Shown piece after piece: positions 1 through 8,722 of a stretch of 12,731 nt of DNA. The stretch covers positions 1 to 12,731 of the forward strand of contig JAKBKR010000019.1 in the NCBI GenBank assembly GCA_021832495.1, read 5' to 3'. A program made the translations under genes and the position numbers. The notes beneath the pieces are model-generated. The model saw only the letters and a list, made by a program, of their open reading frames with translations. It was not told the DNA's origin and ran no database searches. Numbering within the stretch: position 1 is the stretch's first letter; every line of letters begins with the position of its first letter. Source of the stretch: a bacterium. Lineage in GTDB: Archaea > Thermoplasmatota > Thermoplasmata > Lutacidiplasmatales > UBA184.

Positions 1-1611
1 CGCCCCGGGAGCCAGACTCGGGAGAACCTTGTAGTACGTCGTGAGCGTCGTATGGTTCATCGAGTACCCTCCGGTCGGGCACTGGTTGTCCTCGGGATAG
101 CAGACTTGCCAGTAAAGATTGGCTCCACCGATCGCTACCAGCGGGCTCACGGAGGATATCGTCACGTTGACGGACTGGCCGATCGCCACGACCGGGACCG
201 TACCGTTCGAAAGGGTGCCTTTGGATGTCTCGTTACCGATAATGGCAGGGGAGGTCGTCAGATTGAGGTTGAATGAGAAGTTGGTACCCTGGGTGAACAA
301 ACCGAAAGGGCTGACGACTTCGGTATAATTCTGCGACTGAATAGAATCGCTGCCCTGATCGTAGGCGACGATGTACCACTCCAATGTGTAGTTCACCGCC
401 GGGAAGAACGCGCCCGGCAACGTCACTGTGGCATTGGTCGCGGGCCACCCGGCCCTCCCCGTCGTGAATCCGGACTCCCAATTCATCCAGAACCCGCCCG
501 TCGAATTGTACGCCGTGGCGTACAGGGTGGCGCTCTGGATCTTGGCCCCACTGTACATCTGCCAACTACCATTTATGGACATATTGATGACGATACTCGT
601 CCCCACGGTAGGCTGCCCGGTGGGGTTGATATTCAGGTTGAGGTTGCAGGCAAAGGCAGTGGCCGTGTAATTTCCCGTCTGGTTCAGAGGGCAGTTTGGG
701 TTCGTGGGAGAGTTCGGCGTGTTCGGATAGCAGGGCAACTGGGTGTTCCCGGCGTAGCTGCACCCTGACCCGGGAGTTGGAGACCAGTACCATGCCCCCT
801 TGATGTAGAAATTGAAGAGCCCGAAGTTGTTCGAGGTGCTGTTGTAGGCAGGCCGTCCTGTGGTGCTACTATAGTGTACCGATGTGACATTCCACTGGAC
901 GAAGGAACCAGGGCGGAAGTTCGATGAGGTCCCTCCACCGATGGCCGTCGCGGTGCCCTGGATTTCTAGTGTATAGATGTACTTCGTGGTGATGGTGCAA
1001 TTGTACCAGGAAGTCTCGTCCAAGCAAGACGAGGCCAATGTGTCTCCTCCCGGAGTGTGTGGGTAGACCATCTCTTGGATCGTCTTTGTGGCATTGACCT
1101 GGGTACTCGGGGCCCAGGGGTCTCCGGCATCGGCATGCCAGACGGTCCCGTCGCAGGTGCAGAACCAGTGGACACCGTTCCACTGTACGTCGGTGACGCT
1201 GAGGTAGAGATAGGCGTTCGTGGAGTTGAACTCATTGGTCGAACCCGTCCCTCCCCAGGCCTTGATGAGGTTGTACTTTGAGTAGATGTCGAAAAAGATG
1301 TTGTCCCCCGATTTGGGATAGTCGTGGTAGTTCGCGCCGGTAGATGGTGGAGATTGCGGCACCACGTTGTCCGCTGCGGATTGCGATGCATTGATCGCTA
1401 CACAGATCGTCGCATTGACGGCCCAGCAAGGGAGCGTGACCGTCGAGTTGTTCGCAGCACTGGTTGCGTGATTGGTTAACGGTATCAAATCACGTGGAGG
1501 GATCGTGGCTGTCAGAGATGCGGAGTGGGAGGCCAAGGTGCTTCCGCCCGCACTGGCGAGCCCGCTAGACAGGAGCAAAATGAGGAGCGGGAAGAGCAAA
1601 AGGTATTTCAT
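1..1611 (-). CDS. Secreted cysteine-rich, tryptophan-rich surface protein, 3' end outside window
   Basis: I do not recognise a named family. The frame is open from the ATG at 1611 to the left edge (537 codons), so the C-terminus is missing. It begins with a classic signal peptide (MK, then a Leu-rich core to about residue 18, likely cleavage after the A-S-A near residues 19-21). The ectodomain has many N-X-S/T sequons and clusters of Trp and Tyr. It has twelve Cys residues (62, 70, 151, 153, 196, 205, 284, 294, 307, 322, 504, 511), mostly in close pairs, suggesting up to six disulfides. Residues about 350-440 look like an Ig/fibronectin-type beta-sandwich, with alternating strands ending in a Y-T-L-E-W-Y-I-V-A-Y-D stretch. 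A start 11 codons upstream at 1644 is also possible: it is in frame and a GGAGG lies 12 nt before it. I prefer 1611 because it gives a compact n-region. It is divergent from the S53 protease gene. Export is well supported; function is unknown. Confidence 0.85.
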   Translation of the reverse strand, partial: MKYLLLFPLLILLLSSGLASAGGSTLASHSASLTATIPPRDLIPLTNHATSAANNSTVTLPCWAVNATICVAINASQSAADNVVPQSPPSTGANYHDYPKSGDNIFFDIYSKYNLIKAWGGTGSTNEFNSTNAYLYLSVTDVQWNGVHWFCTCDGTVWHADAGDPWAPSTQVNATKTIQEMVYPHTPGGDTLASSCLDETSWYNCTITTKYIYTLEIQGTATAIGGGTSSNFRPGSFVQWNVTSVHYSSTTGRPAYNSTSNNFGLFNFYIKGAWYWSPTPGSGCSYAGNTQLPCYPNTPNSPTNPNCPLNQTGNYTATAFACNLNLNINPTGQPTVGTSIVINMSINGSWQMYSGAKIQSATLYATAYNSTGGFWMNWESGFTTGRAGWPATNATVTLPGAFFPAVNYTLEWYIVAYDQGSDSIQSQNYTEVVSPFGLFTQGTNFSFNLNLTTSPAIIGNETSKGTLSNGTVPVVAIGQSVNVTISSVSPLVAIGGANLYWQVCYPEDNQCPTGGYSMNHTTLTTYYKVLPSLAPGA

Positions 1612-1656
1612 TCCCAAGCCGCCGTGAGTTACACGCGTAGGCATATGGAGCTTGCT

Positions 1657-1661
1657 CCTCC
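1657..1661 (-). promoter_or_regulatory. Possible Shine-Dalgarno for an alternative upstream start
   Basis: On the minus strand this reads GGAGG, 12 nt before an in-frame ATG at 1644 that would extend the left-edge secreted protein by 11 residues (including one Arg). The spacing is longer than the usual 5-9 nt, so the site leaves the start undecided rather than settling it. It overlaps a perfect inverted repeat, GGAGC-TT-GCTCC, at 1647-1658, which could mask it in RNA. Confidence 0.3.
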
Positions 1662-1940
1662 CGGTAACGTCGCCCAAGGAACCACCCCTTGACGCCCGGT
1701 ATTCCCCCAACGATCGGCTCACCCGAACACCACCCTGTGCACTGTCCAATGTGGAGACCGATTTCGGTCGAGGCTGCGCAGCCGGGCTATGCCAAAGCCA
1801 CGCTTGCTTTCCCACGCCATGGGCAAGGACAGCATGACATGCAGCTAAAAAAGGTTGCGCCGCGAGGATGGCATGCTGTCCGTCCGGCAACACGAAGGCC
1901 CACCGCTCCCCGGCGAAAGCATGGCCACAGGGACACCCTC

Positions 1941-1947
1941 AAATACT
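1941..1947 (+). promoter_or_regulatory. Weak TATA-like box for S53 protease operon
   Basis: AAATACT stands out in GC-rich surroundings. Its centre is about 26 bp before the ATG at 1970 and 20 bp before the ATG at 1964. The first distance would place transcription initiation at the 1970 start codon, a leaderless mRNA as is common in archaea. The match is weak and no start-site data are available. Confidence 0.3.
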
Positions 1948-1963
1948 GCATTGGAATGCTGCC

Positions 1964-4900
1964 ATGGCAATGCATAGCCCTGTGCCTGTTATCGCCACCG
2001 TGTTGGTGATGGTAATGGGAGGGTTGCTCATACCGAGTGCGCACGCGGCCACCCCTTCTTCCGTCTCATTATCCCCCGCACCCCCCCTATCGACGACGTT
2101 CGATCTGATTGGAAAGGCCCCCCCTCCCGCTGGAGCCCACATGCTCGGCCCCCTTGACCCGAGCCGGACGATAGAAGTATCGTTGACCCTCGCTCCTCGG
2201 AACCCAGAAGGACTTGCGGCGGCGGCCCAGCAACAGGAGAAGGATTTGGCAAGTGGAAGGTACGCATCACTGAGCTCGAGCGAGTACGCAAGTACGTACG
2301 GACCGGCTCCCGCCGAGGTGCGCTCATTGACCTCTTATCTCGGGACCGAAGGACTCTCCACGCAGCAACTCGGTAGCATGCTCACGGTTACTGGAACGGT
2401 GGAGGCCATCGAGCATGCTTTCTCTGTCGATTTGATGGTCTACCAGACCGGGAAGGTCACCGCCTGGGCACCGAGTGGGCCGATCGAGCTCCCCGCGTCC
2501 GTAGCTTCGGCCGTCGATGGGGCGAGCGGTTTCAATTCCTTTGTGCGACCGGTGACCCAGCTTGCATCCCCCATCGCCACGGAACCGAAGGTGGTTCCCC
2601 ACGCGGGCACGATCTCGGTGGTACTGACGCCTCCATCGTTTAGTTTCGTTAACGGGGCGTCTACTTACGTCACCCCGCCCGCTGGGATGAACCTGTCCTA
2701 CAAGGCGACGGTGACACTCCCCACAGGGGACACGTGCGCACCCTGCAAGTACACATGGTCCTTCCTCAACCCGTTGGTAGCGACTTATGTGCTCAACTCG
2801 ACGAGCACGACCCAGACCGTTTACTACACCTACCCTGAACCCGCCAACCAGTTCACAAACCCCATGCAAATCACCGTGAACGTGACCGACACCCAGTCCA
2901 ACACCGGCGAGGCTGCGGATGCCGTCATACCGACCATGTCACCCTCTTGGATGCAACAAGCATATGGGGAATCCCCACTCTTTGCGAAGGGGTTCGAAGG
3001 GCAGGGGATGACCATCGGCCTTGACGAGATGTGCGATCCCTCGTTCGACTCCGGGACCTCGAACTACATCGCGGTCGTCGACAACTTCTCGTCGGCGATG
3101 GCCCTGCCATCTCCCACGATCAAGTTTGTCGGCCCGGGGACCAGTTGCTCTTCCTCATCAGGAGTTTCCGGTTGGTCCCAAGAGACCGTACTCGATATGG
3201 ACTGGGCCCACGCCATGGCACCGGAGGCGACTTTGGAAGTGTACTTTGGCGCCTCATCCACCGGGGCGGACATCCAAGGAGGAGACTCGATCTGGGCCAA
3301 CTCTTCAAGTGGTGTCTTCTTGGCATCGAACAGTTGGGGCCTGAACGAAGAATATGCTTCTATATCGGGTGTCGGCGGGACTGGCCCCTACGATGCCATC
3401 TGGGACCAAGCGGCTGCGGAGGGAGTGAGCTTGTTCTCCTCCTCCGGGGACTGTGGGGGAACGGCGAACGTCTCCTCCGCCGAACCCTCCGCTGGGGTCA
3501 ACGTCAGCTACCCTTCGTCCATCCCCATGGGGATCGGCGTTGGCGGGACCATCGTTACCACCACGAGCACCGGAAATTGGAGTGGAGAATACACTTGGAA
3601 CAGTACGGCATACTCCCCCGGTGCCTCCTGTGGAAACTCCTGGGGAACTGGTGGCGGCTGGAGCCGATTCTATCCCATTCCCACATATCAACAGAACATG
3701 AGTGGCCCCGGATGGGCCCCTCCGGCACCGCCAAAATGGCCGTTGGCGAGCCCCCGCGGTGTACCGGATGTGGCGATGGATGCCGCTACGTGGGTCGATA
3801 TCGAATACCCGGGGTATGGCTGGGTCCCCACCGGTGGGACATCCCTGGCCTCCCCAATGTTCGCCGCCTTGATGAGCGTCGTGCTTCAAGCGATGAACCG
3901 TGGTTATGGCAGCACACCCGCCGGTTTCCTCAACCCCCCAATCTACGCGATCGGAAAGTCCCCAGCCTACGGTTCTGCCTTCCACGACATCACCCTAGGG
4001 AACAATCGTGACCCGAACGGCTACTCGGCGGCCACAGGCTGGGACCCCACCACGGGATGGGGCAGCCCGGTCGCTGTCAACATGGTCGCGGGACTGCGCA
4101 CCGTCCTCCCTCTCAAATACAACGTTTCGGGGTATGTCTATAACCTCTCAACCGGGGCAGGCATCCCGGGCGTCACCGTCTCCGCCAACGGAGGGGTCGG
4201 GACCACCGTGACCACGGCGAACGGTTCCTATCTGATACAACTGCCCAATGGGACCTACACACTTACTGCGAAGCTCACGGGTTTCAATAGCAACACCCGG
4301 GGGCTAACCGTGAATGGCTCAGCGCTTTCCAACGAAGATATCAACCTCTCGTGGATCGCAAAGTACGGAACTGCGCAGAAGATCTCGGGAGCCATGGTCA
4401 CAGAGACCCATATCGCCTTGCAGGGAGGTCTCGTGAGCATCTCAGGAGGTCCGACCTTGGCATCGGCCACCACCGGCCCAGGGGGTTTCTTCACGCTCTA
4501 CCTCCTCAACGGTACGTACACGGCCAAGGGATACTACGGGGTATCCTATCCTTCGATCAATCCGGCTTTCAACGTGACCACCATGTCCGTCACCGTGTCT
4601 GGCCCGATGAATCTGGTCGTGGTCATGTACTACACCCGAGATACGCTGACCGGCTACGTGCTCGATGCGACGACAACGCAGCCGCTCGCAGGGGCAGCTG
4701 TCTCGGGCTTCGATCTCGTCACATCGAATGCCACCACCGGTTCGAATGGAGAGTTCCACCTGCACTTGCCGACCGGGACCGCATCTATCTCGGTAGCGCT
4801 CACCACGTATCTTCCGGATACGTCCACCGTTTTCGTGAACTGGAAGAACACCTCCTCGATCACGGTGGACCTCGTGAAGTCCCACGCCCGAAACACCGCC

Positions 4901-5818
4901 GTGCTCCTCTCCCTCCGTGTCGCAGCCCCCATGAACGCGACCGGAGGCATCGCGACGATGCCCGGGAACTCCAGCACCACCATAGATATCTGGACAAACA
5001 ATTCCACCACGGGTGCCCCTCTCGGGGGTGTGTCGGTCCTTCTCGTCGACACCCTTGGAGGTGCGTTTTCCCACGCCAGCCTCGCCATCCCATCCTCTGG
5101 AGCCGCCACTGTGAAGTTCACGGCTCCCTACATCACCCATTCCACGTTGGATGATCTGGTCGCAACCGTCACCTCGACGGGGTTGACCGGTACTAACTCG
5201 ACCGAGGTCTGGGTCACCACAGCCACCGCCACCTGCCTCACCCAATGCGCGTACCCGATCACTGGGGAGGTCTTGGCTGCGAGTGGCGCCCCGCTCTCTG
5301 GTGTCTCCCTGACCATCCTCTCCTCCCTCGGCAGCCAGTTGGCCACGCTCAAGTCCGGGACCAACGGCTCATTCCGGTTTTACGAGGCCAACGGGAGCTA
5401 CCAGATCGAGGCCGCGGCCAACGGCTACCGAAGCACGACGCAGAAATTCTCGGTCCGAGGCGGTCCGGAGTCGCTTGGAAGCCTCATCTTGGAGCCCAAT
5501 CCCTCGACTATCGGTTCGGGTAAGTTCTTCTTCAATCAGTACGCGGGCATTGCCATCCTCGCGGCGGTAGCCATCCTGTTGGTGGGTATTCTCTTCCTGA
5601 TGCGCCGCCTGAAACGGCTCCCACCCCCATCGAAAGGGGAAGAGAGCCCGGCACCGGAGCCGCCAGCCCCCATCGACGCCCAAGCGGAGATGTTGCCCTT
5701 CCCGACTGAGGCATCGACCGCTTCGCTCCCCGCTCCTCCCTCTCCCACCGCCGAACCGCTTCCTACGGAGAATCCGCCAGGATCGGTTCCCACATCGGAG
5801 GAGCCGAAGGCACCATGA
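1964..5818 (+). CDS. Membrane-anchored S53 (sedolisin/kumamolisin-like) serine-carboxyl protease
   Basis: A secreted endopeptidase, 1284 residues from this start. Order: signal peptide 1-28 (A-H-A before the cut); kumamolisin-type prodomain about 38-193; an Ig/PKD-like insert about 214-320 with a C-x-x-C; S53 catalytic domain about 323-713; carboxypeptidase-regulatory-like beta-sandwiches about 720-798, 806-893, 894-971 and 1097-1177, with an Ig-like domain about 980-1086; transmembrane helix about 1193-1214; basic stop-transfer; proline-rich cytoplasmic tail. The full S53 set is visible: Glu407 and Asp411 (E-x-x-x-D), oxyanion Asp496 in S-S-G-D-C-G, and Ser627 in G-G-T-S-L-A-S-P. A Ca-binding loop (D675-I676, then G-W-D-P-T-T-G-W-G) closes the domain. 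Cysteines fall in pairs (258/261, 357/395, 497/556, 1091/1095). The start is uncertain: 1868, 1964 and 1970 are in frame; 1964 or 1970 place the signal peptide at the N-terminus. Its stop overlaps the next gene. Confidence 0.93.
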   Translation: MAMHSPVPVIATVLVMVMGGLLIPSAHAATPSSVSLSPAPPLSTTFDLIGKAPPPAGAHMLGPLDPSRTIEVSLTLAPRNPEGLAAAAQQQEKDLASGRYASLSSSEYASTYGPAPAEVRSLTSYLGTEGLSTQQLGSMLTVTGTVEAIEHAFSVDLMVYQTGKVTAWAPSGPIELPASVASAVDGASGFNSFVRPVTQLASPIATEPKVVPHAGTISVVLTPPSFSFVNGASTYVTPPAGMNLSYKATVTLPTGDTCAPCKYTWSFLNPLVATYVLNSTSTTQTVYYTYPEPANQFTNPMQITVNVTDTQSNTGEAADAVIPTMSPSWMQQAYGESPLFAKGFEGQGMTIGLDEMCDPSFDSGTSNYIAVVDNFSSAMALPSPTIKFVGPGTSCSSSSGVSGWSQETVLDMDWAHAMAPEATLEVYFGASSTGADIQGGDSIWANSSSGVFLASNSWGLNEEYASISGVGGTGPYDAIWDQAAAEGVSLFSSSGDCGGTANVSSAEPSAGVNVSYPSSIPMGIGVGGTIVTTTSTGNWSGEYTWNSTAYSPGASCGNSWGTGGGWSRFYPIPTYQQNMSGPGWAPPAPPKWPLASPRGVPDVAMDAATWVDIEYPGYGWVPTGGTSLASPMFAALMSVVLQAMNRGYGSTPAGFLNPPIYAIGKSPAYGSAFHDITLGNNRDPNGYSAATGWDPTTGWGSPVAVNMVAGLRTVLPLKYNVSGYVYNLSTGAGIPGVTVSANGGVGTTVTTANGSYLIQLPNGTYTLTAKLTGFNSNTRGLTVNGSALSNEDINLSWIAKYGTAQKISGAMVTETHIALQGGLVSISGGPTLASATTGPGGFFTLYLLNGTYTAKGYYGVSYPSINPAFNVTTMSVTVSGPMNLVVVMYYTRDTLTGYVLDATTTQPLAGAAVSGFDLVTSNATTGSNGEFHLHLPTGTASISVALTTYLPDTSTVFVNWKNTSSITVDLVKSHARNTAVLLSLRVAAPMNATGGIATMPGNSSTTIDIWTNNSTTGAPLGGVSVLLVDTLGGAFSHASLAIPSSGAATVKFTAPYITHSTLDDLVATVTSTGLTGTNSTEVWVTTATATCLTQCAYPITGEVLAASGAPLSGVSLTILSSLGSQLATLKSGTNGSFRFYEANGSYQIEAAANGYRSTTQKFSVRGGPESLGSLILEPNPSTIGSGKFFFNQYAGIAILAAVAILLVGILFLMRRLKRLPPPSKGEESPAPEPPAPIDAQAEMLPFPTEASTASLPAPPSPTAEPLPTENPPGSVPTSEEPKAP
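5797..5803 (+). promoter_or_regulatory. Shine-Dalgarno for the overlapping downstream surface-protein gene
   Basis: GGAGGAG lies inside the last codons of the protease gene, 11 nt before the ATG at 5815. With the ATGA overlap (stop 5816-5818), it supports initiation at 5815 and coupling to termination of the protease. An internal operon gene with a ribosome-binding site, downstream of a possibly leaderless first gene, is a common archaeal pattern. Confidence 0.5.
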
Positions 5819-8700
5819 ACACCAAAGGACACGTCCTCAAAGCGAGCCGAATGGGATGGATCGTAACTGCGTTTGTGCTGGTGGCCCTGATGGTCCCGAG
5901 CTCGATCGCAAGCCATCCAGTGACCGGTACCTCGACTGTTGGCTTTTCCGCGGCGGAGGTTCACCAAGTCCGTGCCAGCCTCGGCGAGATCGTCCGTTCG
6001 GCCCTGCTTGACCGTCCTTTGGCCGGAATAGGGGGGCCCACCCCAACCACCGATGGCTCGGGCGCTTTCACCACCGATCCCGCAGTGATCAACAATACAG
6101 GAATCAATACGACGATCACCCTTCCCGCAGATTTCACCCCACCGGCAAAAGGCTGCGCCGGCGGGACCGTCAACACCACTTCGGTCCGGGTCTGCGCCCT
6201 GCTCGGTGTCGAAGAGCCGATCAACAAGACCTCCATCGCATTCATCGGCGCGGCCTTCCTTGTGGTGAAGACCACTGTAACCACCGTTCAGGGAGTACTT
6301 GCCGTAGCACTACTACCGAACACTACCTTTGTCGCCAACCCCACCCCGGCATCACTTCTCTCCTTGGGTCAGACCTATGAGTTCTCGATCCTCCACAGCA
6401 CCGGGGTCTGGTGGAACTTCCAGTACTCGACCGGAAGCTCCTCTACCCCACTGACCGGAAGCGCGAAATGGGAGAACGGGACCTACCGGCTCAATGTGAC
6501 CGAAGCTCTGGGCATCCATTACAACGGCACCAACTCGGGATATCCCATGCAGGTCCTAGCCGAACTGAACACGACCTACAGCATTCCGGTGGTCAACGTA
6601 CCGAACGCGATCGGGATCGCCCCGGGTGCTTCGGGCAAGATCACCTACAACCCAGTCTCCGGGAACGCGATCACTTTCAACCTCAGCAGCCCCATGGGGA
6701 TCGAGGGGCAAGACCAGCTTGCCAGCCTCGGCCCCGACGCACTTCGGGAGGCCGGTGGGATAACTTTCCCCGGCCAAGCCGTGCCGCTATGGGGGTCCGC
6801 GGAACCCCTCGGCATCTACACTCAACAGGCCATAGCCTATGCGTCGGAAGGGGCCCTAGCCGGTGTCACAGGCATCAGCACGAACGTGACCATACCGACT
6901 CCGGCCAACATCACGCTCGTCGCCCAGCAGGGAGAGTTCATCGGGGTCCAGATCCCGGTCAATGCGACCGATGAGGTAGGGGTGGGGGTCAAGATGTACC
7001 TCTTGGGAGCGACGCTCACGGCGTCGCCATACTACCTCGTCCGCACGTTCGCGGGCGTGTCCCTCTATGTGGCGACATCGGAAAAACCTGCCCTAGGATC
7101 CTCGGTCACTCTGTCTGCGTCCGCTGCGGCCAACGGCGAATGGTCCTTCAAGATGAACGGGGCCCTGATCCAGAACACGTCCGTCGGGGCCGGGAACGGC
7201 ACGGCGGCCCTTGCGCAGCCCTCGGCGACGGCCTTCATCGGGACCGCCAATGCTTCTACCAGCCTGTTCGGCACCTCCTCGCTTCCGCTGCTTGGGCTGT
7301 TCGGGAACGGGACAGTCCATGATATAGTGGCCCCGATGGGTCTCGAATTCACCGTACCAGGGAAGACATGGACATTGCCCGATTATGCTGCGGCCTGGTC
7401 GTGGAATTCCGGCATCGGAGTGGAAGGTTTGCTCTCGAACCCTGCCCTTCCCCGGGGAGAGGTCGAGTTCGGTGTGGTCGGTTCGAACGGGGCCCTGAAC
7501 GGGGGCCTCCTCTGGAACAGTTCTTTACAAGTGAAGGTCGCGGCCACTCCGTCCAAGGTCAATCCGGGGGAGAATGCGACCATCACGGCGAACGTGACCG
7601 GTGACTTTGCCATCCCCGAACCGGCCTCCGTCATCTCGGTGAGTGCGCTCTACGGGCCCGCCCCCGGCGTCCCCCTTACCCTCACCCTCGGAAAGTCAAA
7701 CGCATTCTATGCCAACTTCTCGGCGCTTCTCAACGGCCCCCAACTCACCTCCACGGCTTGGGTCAACCTGACGGTGAACGTGACCGTGGCCCCGGTGCCG
7801 TCGTCCCAGCCCTCCTATCCGCTCTGGGGACACGCCAGCGGAAGTGCCATGGTCACCATCTTCCCGACGCAACTCATTGTGCAGGCCCATCCGTCCTCGG
7901 CAACGATCAATGCCGGAACCAATGACACGGTCTATGTATGGGTGAACGATTCAAGCGGAACCATCGCCGGGGCCAGCTTATCGGCCGTTGTCACCCCTGC
8001 CGTGCCGGGATTCTCACCGACATTCAAGACCGTGGCCCGTGGAGAGTACAGCTTTGTCATTGCTCCCCCGGCCAGTCTCTCGACGGCGACAACCTACACC
8101 ATCACCATCTTTGCCAACAAGACCGGGTCCGTTGGGGCGATTTCCACAGTAAGCCTCACCGCTAATCCCCTCCCGCTCCTCACCGTAAGCATCACGCTGA
8201 AGGACTCGGCGGGCAATGCCATTCCCGCCAGTGGGATCACCAGTGGTGCCACCTTCACCCTCGTAGTCACGGTCGACTCAGGTAGCAACCCGGTGAGTGG
8301 TGTTACGGTGACGCTCGGTAGCAATCCGCTCATGCCGGGTGGCCTACCCACCGGGATCACGGATTCGAACGGGCAGTACGGGCAAACCCTAGTCGCCCCG
8401 AAGGTCAATTCCTCAACGCAGTACACATTCTCGGCCTCTGCGGGATTGTCAGGGTACCGCCCCGCCAACACGAATTCCTCGCTGGAGGTCAACCCGCCGG
8501 CAACCACAGCTTCGAGCGGGATCCCCACCACGGACCTCTACATCATCGTGATTGTGGTGGTTGTCGCGGTGGTCGCTATTGCCGCCGTCGTGATGATGCG
8601 GAAGAAGAAGTCGACCAATGTCCCCCCACCGGCTAACGCAGAAGGCATGGACATGGGTTCCCCCGGACCGGACTTCGCTCAGGAGCCCCCAGCACAATAG
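5815..8700 (+). CDS. Large membrane-anchored surface glycoprotein, partner of the S53 protease
   Basis: I do not recognise a named family. The 961-residue protein has an N-terminal signal peptide (basic n-region, hydrophobic about 14-27, likely cut near 32-35) and a C-terminal transmembrane helix about 908-927 rich in Val/Ile. A stop-transfer of R-K-K-K and a short Pro-rich tail follow. Between them is an ectodomain packed with Ser, Thr, Gly and N-X-S/T sequons. Residues about 45-70 form a likely amphipathic helix just after the signal, possibly a propeptide or assembly segment. Only two Cys occur (114 and 127), a probable disulfide. Residues about 385-560 look like a lectin/LamG-type beta-sandwich, and about 570-685, 688-783 and 789-892 like Ig/Big-type domains; these fold calls are inferred from strand patterns. 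Its ATG overlaps the protease stop (ATGA), so both are made from one mRNA. It could be a protease partner, scaffold or substrate; the sequence does not decide which. Confidence 0.88.
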   Translation: MNTKGHVLKASRMGWIVTAFVLVALMVPSSIASHPVTGTSTVGFSAAEVHQVRASLGEIVRSALLDRPLAGIGGPTPTTDGSGAFTTDPAVINNTGINTTITLPADFTPPAKGCAGGTVNTTSVRVCALLGVEEPINKTSIAFIGAAFLVVKTTVTTVQGVLAVALLPNTTFVANPTPASLLSLGQTYEFSILHSTGVWWNFQYSTGSSSTPLTGSAKWENGTYRLNVTEALGIHYNGTNSGYPMQVLAELNTTYSIPVVNVPNAIGIAPGASGKITYNPVSGNAITFNLSSPMGIEGQDQLASLGPDALREAGGITFPGQAVPLWGSAEPLGIYTQQAIAYASEGALAGVTGISTNVTIPTPANITLVAQQGEFIGVQIPVNATDEVGVGVKMYLLGATLTASPYYLVRTFAGVSLYVATSEKPALGSSVTLSASAAANGEWSFKMNGALIQNTSVGAGNGTAALAQPSATAFIGTANASTSLFGTSSLPLLGLFGNGTVHDIVAPMGLEFTVPGKTWTLPDYAAAWSWNSGIGVEGLLSNPALPRGEVEFGVVGSNGALNGGLLWNSSLQVKVAATPSKVNPGENATITANVTGDFAIPEPASVISVSALYGPAPGVPLTLTLGKSNAFYANFSALLNGPQLTSTAWVNLTVNVTVAPVPSSQPSYPLWGHASGSAMVTIFPTQLIVQAHPSSATINAGTNDTVYVWVNDSSGTIAGASLSAVVTPAVPGFSPTFKTVARGEYSFVIAPPASLSTATTYTITIFANKTGSVGAISTVSLTANPLPLLTVSITLKDSAGNAIPASGITSGATFTLVVTVDSGSNPVSGVTVTLGSNPLMPGGLPTGITDSNGQYGQTLVAPKVNSSTQYTFSASAGLSGYRPANTNSSLEVNPPATTASSGIPTTDLYIIVIVVVVAVVAIAAVVMMRKKKSTNVPPPANAEGMDMGSPGPDFAQEPPAQ

Positions 8701-8722
8701 CGGGTGACGGGGAAAGGCACCC

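Larger units (their letters stand above)
1612..1963. other. Divergent intergenic region between secreted protein and S53 protease
   Basis: About 350 bp without a convincing gene. Open frames here have no recognisable protein features. The upstream in-frame extension of the protease gene (ATG at 1868) would add a His/Pro/Lys-rich stretch before the signal peptide and looks non-coding. The region should hold the promoters for both flanking genes. It contains perfect short palindromes: GGAGC-TT-GCTCC (1647-1658), GCATG-A-CATGC (1832-1842), GCATT-GG-AATGC (1948-1959) and TGCCATGGCA (1960-1969, across the protease start). A poly-A run lies at 1846-1851. No RNA gene was recognised. Confidence 0.6.

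Noticed and set aside
1868..1963. Upstream ATG extending the protease by 32 residues
   Set aside because: The extension would place a Pro/His/Lys-rich stretch before the signal peptide and lacks a spaced ribosome-binding site. The starts at 1964 or 1970 put the signal peptide at the N-terminus.
3031..4011. 326-residue open frame on the plus strand inside the protease gene
   Set aside because: It lies in another frame of the S53 catalytic domain, is Arg/His/Gly-rich as expected for a shadow frame in GC-rich DNA, and shows no domain. The S53 frame has all catalytic motifs.
4442..5245. 267-residue minus-strand open frame
   Set aside because: Antisense shadow of the beta-sandwich region of the protease, with low-complexity Gly/Arg/Asp composition and no recognisable domain.
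8702..8722. GGGTG...CACCC inverted repeat between the convergent genes as a terminator
   Set aside because: The stem is only five base pairs with an 11-nt loop, and no T-run follows on either strand. Archaeal terminators are usually T-rich. Chance is likely in GC-rich DNA.
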